Assembly: GCA_963825415.1 (NCBI GenBank)
Contig: CAWGTD010000012.1
Span: 1-23,671, forward strand
Reading direction: 5' to 3'
Length of the DNA stretch: 23,671 bases
Origin: BP-464 sp963825415
GTDB taxonomy: Bacteria > Actinomycetota > Thermoleophilia > Solirubrobacterales > Solirubrobacteraceae
The notes under the pieces are model-generated. The model was not told where the DNA came from. It worked only from the letters and a program-made list of their open reading frames with translations, and did no database searches. Position numbers and translations under genes: made by a program. Below are positions 15,823 to 22,009 of the stretch, one piece after another; position 1 is the stretch's first letter, and the number at the start of each line of letters is the position of its first letter.

Positions 15823-16257
15823 CTACTCGGCCTTGACGGGCGCGGCGGTCTTCTCCGGCGGCTTCGCCACCGGCTGGGCCGACTTGCGCCCGCGCTCGAA
15901 GGCGGCGGCCGCGCGGCGGTCGCCGGCCTGCTGCTCGCGCAGCAGCACGCGATCGAGGAGCTGCATGTCCTGGGCGCGCTGGGCGGCCACGTGGCGGTCG
16001 ACGATCCGCAGCCGGATGACGTGGTCGGCCGCGCCCTTCGCGGCGACCGCCTTCGTCACCGCCTCGCGGACCGCGGTCTCCCGCTCGCGGGCGATCGAGG
16101 CCTCGCTGCGCTGGTGATCGCTCTTGCCGTAGAGGTACCCGCCGAGAGCGGCCACCGCGGCGAACGCGACGAACACGAGCGCGAGCGCGACCACCCGTGC
16201 GAGGCGGCTGACTCCGATCGTGATGCCCGCCGGGCCGTACTCCGTGTGGGCGCCCAT
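15823..16257 (-). CDS. Single-pass membrane protein with coiled-coil region
   Basis: The gene encodes 144 aa of unknown family. ATG 16257 is set by AAGGAGGG ending 7 nt upstream. Residues 22-43 form one transmembrane helix (VVALALVFVAFAAVAALGGYLY). Residues ~48-125 are charged, Ala/Arg/Glu-rich and helical, probably a coiled coil. The end is a Pro/Lys/Ala linker (AKPPEKTAAPVKAE). The short basic N terminus suggests that the long domain faces outward, as in single-pass scaffold or cell-wall-associated proteins. It is the first gene of a pair with the GH26-like glycosidase and could help to anchor or place that enzyme, which is an inference from position only. The open frame continues to 16452, but without a start signal. 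Confidence 0.72.
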   Translation of the reverse strand: MGAHTEYGPAGITIGVSRLARVVALALVFVAFAAVAALGGYLYGKSDHQRSEASIARERETAVREAVTKAVAAKGAADHVIRLRIVDRHVAAQRAQDMQLLDRVLLREQQAGDRRAAAAFERGRKSAQPVAKPPEKTAAPVKAE

Positions 16258-16264
16258 GAACTTC

Positions 16265-16270
16265 CCTCCT
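16265..16270 (-). promoter_or_regulatory. Shine-Dalgarno AGGAGG for the coiled-coil membrane gene
   Basis: A minus-strand AGGAGG lies 7 nt before ATG 16257. It is one of the two best ribosome-binding sites in the window and decides this start. Confidence 0.75.
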
Positions 16271-16574
16271 TGGATTTGCGGTGCGCGGACCTTCGCAGCG
16301 CATCCTCGCGCTGTACATAGGTGATCCGTCCAGTTCCGCCTTAAACGCTGTAGATCCGCCGTTCTTGCTAGATCTGTGATCCGGGTGCAGGCCCTCGCGC
16401 GAAGGTGTGGCTGGCCGTACACCAAGGGACAACTCGGACGTGGCGTCCCCATCGCTGGCCCTGCGCTCGCTGAAGGTAAGGCCGCGCGCCGCCGCCGCCC
16501 CGGCCGTCGCCACGGGCCGCTTCACCCGGCCGGTGCCGGGCACAGCGCAGCCGTTGCGCGTCGCTGCCTAGCTC

Positions 16575-16580
16575 TAGACT
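16575..16580 (+). promoter_or_regulatory. Probable -10 element (TAGACT) for the DUF6812-like gene
   Basis: TAGACT matches TANNNT and ends 12 nt before ATG 16593, which predicts a leader of only a few nucleotides. No Shine-Dalgarno lies in between. Confidence 0.4.
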
Positions 16581-16592
16581 CCCGCCGCGGGC

Positions 16593-16850
16593 ATGGAGCA
16601 GCGCCACGAACGCATCCTCATCGAGACGCAGCGGCACCGGATCGCCGGCACCCTGACGCTCGCGCGGGACGGCTATCGCAGCCGGGTCTCGGACCTGCTG
16701 AACGCCGCGGAACGCGACTTCATCTCGCTGACCGACGTGACGCTCGAGACGCTCGGGCACGAGGGCAGCGGAACGCTGCACGACTTCATGGCGATCTCGC
16801 GCAGCCACATCGTCTTCGTGATCCCGCTCGGCGACGACCCCGACGCCTAG
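16593..16850 (+). CDS. DUF6812-like small protein
   Basis: The gene encodes 85 aa with the pattern 'ERILIETQRHRIAGTLTLARDGYRSRVSDLLNAAERDFISLTDVTLE...MAISRSHIVFVIP', which I recognise from a family of small proteins (DUF6812) found in actinobacteria and Chloroflexi. The function is unknown. The fold is probably a small beta-barrel: one strand pair holds the 'RHRI.G.L' motif and the last strand is 'RSHIVFVIPL'. It is cytoplasmic, with no signal or membrane segment. The gene stands alone and its TAG stop shares the palindrome CTAG with the stop of the convergent PP2C/HATPase gene, so the two overlap by 4 nt. Confidence 0.75.
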   Translation: MEQRHERILIETQRHRIAGTLTLARDGYRSRVSDLLNAAERDFISLTDVTLETLGHEGSGTLHDFMAISRSHIVFVIPLGDDPDA

Positions 16851-19444
16851 AAGACCATCCGGACCAGCGTGCCGGAGGGCTGGCGGTCGCTGACGTCGAG
16901 CTTCCGAGACAGCCGGCCCATGAGCACCAGGCCGAGCCCGAGGCCGGGGCTGTCCGTCCGCGGCGCGGGGCCGCAGCCCTCGTCTGAGACCTCGACCACC
17001 AGCCCCTCGTCGGCCACGGTCGCGCGCAAGCGCACGGTCCCGGGCTCCTCGCGATCGCGGTAGGCGTGGACGACCACGTTGGCGCACGCCTCGCCCACCG
17101 CGAGGCGCACGGCGTCGAGATCGATGCCGGGCACGCCACGGCCGAACGCCGTCGCGGCGGCGCGCAGATCGCGCAGGCTCCGTGCGATCGCGGGCAGCGT
17201 CATGTCGAGCGTCTGCGCACCCGCCTCGCCGAGGTTGTGGACGGCCAGCACGGCGGCGTCGTCACGTGCGCGGCCCGGCGCGGCGTCGCGCGCGGCCTCG
17301 TCGACCGCCGCCACGAGCCGCTCGGGCTCGACGCCGGGCAGTGACTCCAGCAGCCGAGCGAGGCCGTTCTCACCCAGCGGGGCCCCGCGCGGACCGGCCT
17401 CGATCACGCCGTCGGTGTAGAGCAGCAACGAGTCGCCGACGCCCAGCTGCGTCGAAACCTCGTGCAGCCGGACCTCGTTGCGGATTCCAAGCAGCGTCCC
17501 CGGTTGGCCGATCTGCTCGACGCGCCCGTCGGCGCAGACGAGGTACGGAAGCGGGTGGCCGCCGAGGGCGAGGCGGACGTTGGTGGTCTCGCCCGCGGGC
17601 GCGAGGTACGCGACGGCCACGGTGATGAACTGCGACTCCTCCTCGTGCATGAGGTTCTCGTTGAGCCTGCGCAGCACGTTGGCCGGGCTCGCGTCACTGA
17701 GCGCCGCCGAACGGATCGTGTAGCGCGCCAGCGCGGTGAGGGCGGCGGCCTCGGGGCCCTTGCCCGACACGTCGCCGATCACGACGACCCATTCCTCGGG
17801 CGTGCGCTGGAAGGCGTCGTAGAAGTCGCCGCCGACCTCGTTGTACTGGCCGGCCGCGCGGTAGCGCGCGGCCAGTCGCAGGCCCGGCGGCGAGGGCAGC
17901 GACGACGGCAGCAGGCGCGCCTGGAGCGTGTGGGCGATACGGCTGCGCTCGGTGTAGAGCCGCGAGTTCTCCACCGCGACCCCCGCCCGGCGGCCGAGCT
18001 CGACCAGGAGCTGGACGTCGGCGTCGCCGTAGCGGCGGTGCGACTCCGTCGAGACGAACGACAGCGCGCCCAGGATCCGGCCCCGCGCGGTGAGCGGTGC
18101 GGTGACGCCGGCGGTGAGGCCTAGCTCGCGGAGGATCCGCAGGTGCTCGGCGTCCTTGGCCGACGCGACCAGCAGGTCGTCGGTGACGTCGTTGACGACC
18201 TCAGCCTGGCCCGTAGCGAGGACCTTGCCGATCCCGCGGCCGGGATCCACGTCGGTCGGGTAGCGCTCGTAGAGCTCGCGGGCCCAGCGCACCTTCTGCG
18301 GTTCGACGTGGGCGACGGCGACCTGCACGAGGTCTCCGTCCTCGTCGAGCAGGTGCACGACGCACCAGTCGGCGAAGTCCGGCACCGCCAGCGCCGCGAG
18401 GTTGTCCAGCGTCGTCTTCTCGTCCAGCGACGCGTCGAGCAGCGCGCCGGCCTCGGCGAGGAACGTGGCGCGTTGTGCGGCGTCGCGAGCCGCGTCGAGC
18501 GCGTTGCGCTGCTCGGTGACGTCGATGATCACGCTGCCGACGCCGATGACCTGGTCGTCGAGGCCGAGCACCGGCGTGTAGGAGGCCACCCAGTGGCGCT
18601 CCTCGTCGGGCTGGCCCGGGGTCGCGCCCAGAAGTTCCCTGCCCAGGATCGGCCGGCGCTCGTCGAGGACGCGCTGATAGAGCGGCACGACCGTTTCTGC
18701 CAGTGGGCCGAGCACCTCGCCGACCGAGCGCCCCACGTGGTCCTCGACCGACAGGCCGTTGAGCTTCGCCAGCGCCTCGTTGACGCGCACGTAGCGCAGG
18801 TCGCAGTCCACGAACCCCAGGCCCACCGGAGCGGTGGTGAAGAGGGTGTCGAGTAATCCGAGCGAGCGCTCGGCGGTGTCGTACAGCCGCGCGTTGTCGA
18901 TCGCCAGCGACGAGCGCCGGGCGAGGTGCATGGCCAGCGGGAGGTCGGCCTCGGTGTAGTGGCGGCCCGGGCGCGTCGACAGCAGCGTCAGCGCGCCCAG
19001 CGTCCGGCCGCGGGCGGCGAGCGGGACGATCACGTACGACTTGGGGCCGAGCCGCTCGTAGGTGTCGCTCTCCTCCGCGCGGATGTCGATGCGCGCCGCG
19101 GTGCGGACGTCGGTCTGCAATTCCGGCTCGCCGGTGGCGACGACCCGCGCAACCCCCTCGGTCGCGCCCTTCTCGGCCCGATACCGGCGGCGCAGCTCCA
19201 TGAGCAGCTGCTCCTGCTCGGGATCGGGGTGCCCGCTGGTGATCTGCCGCAGCGAGCCGTCCTCCTCGAGGATGTCCACGGCGCACCAGTCGGCGAGGGC
19301 CGGAACCGCCAGCTGCGCCACGCGGCCGACCGTGTGCTCGTAGTCGAGCGAGCCGACGAGCACGGCTGCGGCTTCGTCGAGGAAGCGCAGTGCCTCCTCG
19401 GCGCTGAGCACACCCTGCCCGGAATCGACGGCCTCTTGCCTCAT
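16847..19444 (-). CDS. GAF-PAS-GAF-PP2C (SpoIIE)-HATPase multidomain regulator
   Basis: The gene encodes 865 aa. Domains in order: GAF (~30-187), PAS (~197-312, ending 'IDVTEQRNALDAA'), GAF (~335-497), a linker helix 'IAHTLQARLLPSSLP', a SpoIIE/RsbU-type PP2C phosphatase (~520-737; metal-binding Asp540, Asp558 in 'GDVSGKG', Asp678 in 'YTDGVIEA', and 'RARDDAAVL') and an RsbW-type HATPase (~745-865; Glu785 and Asn789 in 'GEACANVVVHAY', 'SDEGCGPAP', 'GLGLGL'). PP2C domains of this type dephosphorylate STAS anti-sigma-factor antagonists; the HATPase phosphorylates them or binds sigma factors. Carrying both in one chain makes it a candidate self-contained switch. No membrane segment is seen, so it senses cytoplasmic cues through GAF/PAS. 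ATG 19444 has a TACATT -10-like element 10 nt upstream and lies 41 bp from tRNA-Ser. Confidence 0.92.
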   Translation of the reverse strand: MRQEAVDSGQGVLSAEEALRFLDEAAAVLVGSLDYEHTVGRVAQLAVPALADWCAVDILEEDGSLRQITSGHPDPEQEQLLMELRRRYRAEKGATEGVARVVATGEPELQTDVRTAARIDIRAEESDTYERLGPKSYVIVPLAARGRTLGALTLLSTRPGRHYTEADLPLAMHLARRSSLAIDNARLYDTAERSLGLLDTLFTTAPVGLGFVDCDLRYVRVNEALAKLNGLSVEDHVGRSVGEVLGPLAETVVPLYQRVLDERRPILGRELLGATPGQPDEERHWVASYTPVLGLDDQVIGVGSVIIDVTEQRNALDAARDAAQRATFLAEAGALLDASLDEKTTLDNLAALAVPDFADWCVVHLLDEDGDLVQVAVAHVEPQKVRWARELYERYPTDVDPGRGIGKVLATGQAEVVNDVTDDLLVASAKDAEHLRILRELGLTAGVTAPLTARGRILGALSFVSTESHRRYGDADVQLLVELGRRAGVAVENSRLYTERSRIAHTLQARLLPSSLPSPPGLRLAARYRAAGQYNEVGGDFYDAFQRTPEEWVVVIGDVSGKGPEAAALTALARYTIRSAALSDASPANVLRRLNENLMHEEESQFITVAVAYLAPAGETTNVRLALGGHPLPYLVCADGRVEQIGQPGTLLGIRNEVRLHEVSTQLGVGDSLLLYTDGVIEAGPRGAPLGENGLARLLESLPGVEPERLVAAVDEAARDAAPGRARDDAAVLAVHNLGEAGAQTLDMTLPAIARSLRDLRAAATAFGRGVPGIDLDAVRLAVGEACANVVVHAYRDREEPGTVRLRATVADEGLVVEVSDEGCGPAPRTDSPGLGLGLVLMGRLSRKLDVSDRQPSGTLVRMVF

Positions 19445-19454
19445 CGCCGGCCGG

Positions 19455-19460
19455 AATGTA
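19455..19460 (-). promoter_or_regulatory. Probable -10 element (TACATT) of the regulator gene
   Basis: Minus-strand TACATT ends 10 nt before ATG 19444. It gives the regulator its own start point downstream of the tRNA gene, with a leader of a few nucleotides. The -35 is not convincing. Confidence 0.4.
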
Positions 19461-19485
19461 CCGCCGCTCAGGGCAACTGAAGCAG

Positions 19486-19575
19486 CGGAGAGGGAGGGAT
19501 TCGAACCCTCGAACGAGGTTGACCCCCGTTACGCGATTTCCAGTCGCGCCCGTTCAACCGCTCCGGCACCTCTCC
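19486..19575 (-). tRNA. tRNA-Ser (anticodon GGA)
   Basis: The minus strand folds into a complete 90-nt type II tRNA. The acceptor stem is GGAGAGG/CCTCTCC, the D region is GCCGGAGCGGTTGAACGG, and the anticodon arm is CGCGA-CTGGAAA-TCGCG with GGA at 19539-19541. A long variable arm (ACGGGGGTCAACCTCGTTC) and the T arm GAGGG-TTCGAAT-CCCTC follow. The discriminator is G, as in serine tRNAs. CCA is not encoded (CTG follows). It reads UCC and UCU codons. It sits between the M29 peptidase gene and the PP2C/HATPase gene, all on the minus strand. Confidence 0.97.
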
Positions 19576-19604
19576 GGGGAGCGGCGCCAAGGGTACCCGT
19601 CGTT

Positions 19605-20837
19605 CTACACCTGCCAGGTCTCGCCGACGAGCACCGGCACCTCGTCGCCGGCCGCGGTCACACCCATGACCTCGACGTCCTTGGAGCCGATCATGAAGTC
19701 CACGTGGATGCGGCTGCGGTTGATGCGGTCGTGGTCCTCGTCGCCCACGCAGAACGCGTAGGACGACCCGAGCGCGATGTGGCTCGCCGCGTTCTCGTCG
19801 AGCAGCGTGTCGTAGAAGACGGTGTCCAACGGACCGATGCGGCCCTCGCTGTCGACGAGCGCCACCTCGCCGAGGCGGCTGGCGCCATCGTCGTGGGCCG
19901 CGTAGCCGCGCAGCACGTCGGCGTTCTCGTCGGCATCGATCTTCACCGCCCGGCCGCCCTCGAACGTCACCTTCAGGCCGCTGACGATCGAGCCGCCGAT
20001 CTGGAGCGGCTTGGTCGCCGCCACGACGCCGTCGACCCGCTCGGGGTCGGGCGTGGCGAAGACCTCCTCGGTCGGCAGGTTGGGCATGTGCACCGTGCCT
20101 TCGACGGTCTCGAAGCGGGCGGCCAGCCACTTGCTGGAAGGCAGCAGCCCCACGGTCAGGTCGGTTCCGGGGCCCCGGAACCGCAGGGCGTCGAAGCGAT
20201 GCCCATCGAGGGTGTTGGCGGCGCGTGTCAGCGCGGCGACCCGCTCGTCCCAGGCGGCGCGTGGGTCGTCCGTGTCGAGCCGCAGGACGTGCAGGATCTG
20301 GTCCCACAAGAGCGCGAGGGCGTTCTCGTCGGACAGGTCGGGGTGCACCACGCGCGCCCAGCCCAGCGACGGGCACGGGACACCGCACCAATTGGTCGTG
20401 CGCTGGTTGACCACCTCGGAGGACTCCTCGAGGAAGGGCAGGAGATCGCGGCCCGCGCGACGCGGGTCGACGTCGGCCAGAATCCCCGGGGCGGCCGGAC
20501 CCGTCAGCGCGATGCGGGCGCTGCGGTGCCGGCTGAGCTCCTGCAGGCGGTGGGTGTACCAGGGCGGCACGAACCCGAGGTCGTCCTCGGCGCCGTGGAG
20601 CAGGCGCGCACGCTTGACGTGCATGTCGAAGTACCAGACGTCGACGTACTGCGCACCGGCGCGGTAGGCGCTCTCGGCGAGGGCGCGCGTGAACTCCTCC
20701 TTGCCGGGCTCGGAGGTGATGGCCACGATCTGGCCGGGCTGCACGTTGGCGCCGAGGTCGACCACGAGGTCGGCCATGCGCTGAAGCACTGATGGATTCA
20801 CAACTGGACCGTTGCTCGACTGGACCGATGGGCTCAC
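19605..20837 (-). CDS. M29-family metallo-aminopeptidase (aminopeptidase T-like)
   Basis: The gene encodes 410 aa from GTG 20837, or 398 aa from GTG 20801. It is an M29 family (aminopeptidase T/S/II) enzyme that removes N-terminal residues using two metal ions. Landmarks are 'VDLGANVQPGQIVAI', 'GTDLTVGLLPSSKW', 'EGTVHMPNLPTEEVFATPDPERVDG' with the metal-ligand glutamate, 'FYDTLLDENAASHIALGSSY' and 'NRSRIHVDFMIGSKDVEV' with the terminal His and Asp ligands. It is cytoplasmic. GTG 20837 overlaps the upstream stop as GTGA and suggests coupling; homologues usually begin near the 'NPSVLQRMADLV' that follows GTG 20801. The gene closes a minus-strand chain with the STAS and coiled-coil genes. Its job in that company is probably ordinary peptide turnover. 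Confidence 0.9.
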   Translation of the reverse strand: MSPSVQSSNGPVVNPSVLQRMADLVVDLGANVQPGQIVAITSEPGKEEFTRALAESAYRAGAQYVDVWYFDMHVKRARLLHGAEDDLGFVPPWYTHRLQELSRHRSARIALTGPAAPGILADVDPRRAGRDLLPFLEESSEVVNQRTTNWCGVPCPSLGWARVVHPDLSDENALALLWDQILHVLRLDTDDPRAAWDERVAALTRAANTLDGHRFDALRFRGPGTDLTVGLLPSSKWLAARFETVEGTVHMPNLPTEEVFATPDPERVDGVVAATKPLQIGGSIVSGLKVTFEGGRAVKIDADENADVLRGYAAHDDGASRLGEVALVDSEGRIGPLDTVFYDTLLDENAASHIALGSSYAFCVGDEDHDRINRSRIHVDFMIGSKDVEVMGVTAAGDEVPVLVGETWQV

Positions 20838-21019
20838 GACTCGTCGGCGTGCTCCTGTTCGGCGAGCTTCTGCTCGAGATAGGAGGCTTTCTCGGCGCGG
20901 CGGCGGTGCGTGCGCTCGTCGGCCTCGGTGGAGGCCTCGTCGGCCGCCGCGCGCTCGCCCTGCTCGCGCTTGGTCTGGAGCACGCGCAGTTCCTGCGTGG
21001 TTGGCTCGGGATCGGGCAC
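20834..21019 (-). CDS. 61-aa charged coiled-coil protein
   Basis: GTG 21019 shares its G with the TAG stop of the STAS gene (TAGTG), and the TGA stop overlaps the GTG of the M29 gene (GTGA). Overlaps at both ends are strong evidence that this short frame is translated. The product is very charged (Glu, Arg, Lys, Ala), with no hydrophobic core: 'TTQELRVLQTKREQGERAAADEA' and 'RRRAEKASYLEQKLAEQEHADES'. It should form one long helix or coiled coil. No family is recognised. It may bind its neighbour STAS protein or another partner, but that is a guess from position. Confidence 0.62.
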   Translation of the reverse strand: MPDPEPTTQELRVLQTKREQGERAAADEASTEADERTHRRRAEKASYLEQKLAEQEHADES

Positions 21020-21357
21020 TACGGCGCGTCGACGAGCCCGAGGGCATCGTCGATCCCCGAGATCTCGATGACCCGCGAGACCGGATTGCCGGCGTCCGGG
21101 CGGACGACGCGCAGCTCGGTCCCCGCCTCCTCGGCCGCCTTGTGGGCGGCGACGATCGTCCGCACGCCCGTCGAGTCCATGAACGTCAGCTCGCGCAGAT
21201 CGAGGATCACCGAGCGCCCGCCCTCGCGGACGGCGGCCAGGATCTTGTCCTCGAGCTCGGGTGCGGTGGCGAGGTCCAGCTCCCCACGGGGGATGAACGA
21301 CACCTGCCCGTCGCTGGACTCGACGCCGAGCTCGAAGGATGGGACATCGGTGTTCAC
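21019..21357 (-). CDS. STAS-domain anti-sigma-factor antagonist
   Basis: The gene encodes 112 aa, a single STAS domain like SpoIIAA/RsbV. Landmarks are 'VSFIPRGELDLATAPELEDKI' and 'VILDLRELTFMDSTGVRTIV', with the phosphorylatable Ser62 in the DSTG motif. Unphosphorylated, such proteins bind an anti-sigma kinase and free the sigma factor; a HATPase kinase phosphorylates the serine and a PP2C phosphatase removes it. Both enzyme activities are encoded in the protein ending at 16847, 1.6 kb downstream. It starts at GTG 21357, with a TATTCT element 9 nt upstream and no Shine-Dalgarno. It is followed without a gap by the coiled-coil and M29 genes. Confidence 0.9.
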   Translation of the reverse strand: MNTDVPSFELGVESSDGQVSFIPRGELDLATAPELEDKILAAVREGGRSVILDLRELTFMDSTGVRTIVAAHKAAEEAGTELRVVRPDAGNPVSRVIEISGIDDALGLVDAP

Positions 21358-21366
21358 TGCTCAGCG

Positions 21367-21372
21367 AGAATA
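21367..21372 (-). promoter_or_regulatory. Probable -10 element (TATTCT) of the STAS gene
   Basis: Minus-strand TATTCT ends 9 nt before GTG 21357, which predicts a leader of only 2-3 nt and a promoter separate from the upstream membrane protein gene. Confidence 0.42.
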
Positions 21373-21418
21373 GCTGCGCACCAGATCAGAGGGCCCCGGC
21401 AGGCATGCCGCGCGCCGG

Positions 21419-21925
21419 CTAGGCGGAGTCGCCGGCGATCGCGCGGTGACCCACGCCGGTCCCCACGCCGTAGACGAGGTGGTAGGACAGGTCGAGGCCC
21501 AGCACCCTCGGCGGGTACTTCCACGGCAGCTCGTAGATGCCCATCGGAACGAGCTGCGCATAGCTCGATGCCCAGACGAGCGTGCCGAACAGCGCGCCTT
21601 GGAGTAGCGGGCCGCGCCGGGCGCGGCCGGGCAGGAGACCGTAGACCACGCCCCACCCGGTTCCCGTGCCCCAGTGCATGACGTTGGTCAGCAGTCCGAT
21701 GCGCTCCGGCGGCACGTCGCGGTGCAACACGTCCTGGGCGAACTTCCGCGCGACCTTCGCGGGTGCGGGTGCGCTCTCCCATGGGTCCGCGGGCGGACCG
21801 CCGTTGTTCGCCGATTCGGTTTCGTCGCTCTCGAGCCGCGCGGCCAGCTCCTGCCATGCCGTCATCGCCGCCGTGCCGATCACGCCCGCCGCCAGTCCTC
21901 GAGATGCAGTCGCCAGAAGCCTCAC
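21419..21925 (-). CDS. Multi-pass membrane protein, YagU/DUF1440-like
   Basis: The gene encodes 168 aa from GTG 21925. The pattern is 'RGLAAGVIGTAAMTAWQELAARL' (first helix with the G-x-x-A-M-T motif seen in YagU-like membrane proteins), a polar stretch of about 60 aa, then 'NVMHWGTGTGWGVVYGLL', 'GPLLQGALFGTLVWASSYAQLVPMGI' and 'LSYHLVYGVGTGVGHRAI'. This gives about four membrane helices with conserved-looking His and Trp (MHWGTG, YHLVYG). The function is unknown; the family link is tentative. The frame is open up to 22000, but the upstream part has no start signal and would precede the first helix with charged sequence. It diverges from ftsH across 84 bp. Confidence 0.68.
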   Translation of the reverse strand: MRLLATASRGLAAGVIGTAAMTAWQELAARLESDETESANNGGPPADPWESAPAPAKVARKFAQDVLHRDVPPERIGLLTNVMHWGTGTGWGVVYGLLPGRARRGPLLQGALFGTLVWASSYAQLVPMGIYELPWKYPPRVLGLDLSYHLVYGVGTGVGHRAIAGDSA

Positions 21926-21974
21926 GCGCGCATCATGCGCTACACGGGCGCGATCCGTCGAGCACTTGCTCGCG

Positions 21975-21993
21975 CGGTCGGCAGTGCCGACCG
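21975..21993. repeat. 8-bp inverted repeat upstream of ftsH
   Basis: CGGTCGGC-AGT-GCCGACCG is a perfect inverted repeat in the 84-bp space between the divergent membrane protein gene and ftsH, ending 16 nt before the ftsH start. It could be an operator, or simply a GC-rich hairpin overlapping the promoter. Confidence 0.45.
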
Positions 21994-22009
21994 GTAACAC
22001 TTAGGAGCG

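Larger units (their letters stand above)
16258..16592. other. 335-bp divergent intergenic region
   Basis: The region separates the minus-strand membrane protein gene from the plus-strand DUF6812-like gene. It holds the AAGGAGGG ribosome-binding site of the former (minus, 16263-16271), a relatively AT-rich stretch (16310-16380) that is the likely minus-strand promoter, and the TAGACT element of the latter near 16575. Frames crossing it show no start signal and no recognisable protein. I see nothing else in it. Confidence 0.5.

Noticed and set aside
16323..16383. Recurring GATCCG hexamers in the divergent spacer
   Set aside because: Three copies at irregular spacing (30 and 25 bp) without symmetry are not enough to call an operator or iteron array.
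15107..16543. 478-codon minus-strand frame across two genes
   Set aside because: It overlaps both the GH26-like and the coiled-coil genes in a different frame and is Arg-rich shadow sequence.
21393..21418. Hairpin-like CCGGC...GCCGG between the membrane protein and STAS genes
   Set aside because: The short arms and internal GGCATGCC palindrome are expected by chance in this composition, and no U tract follows on either strand.
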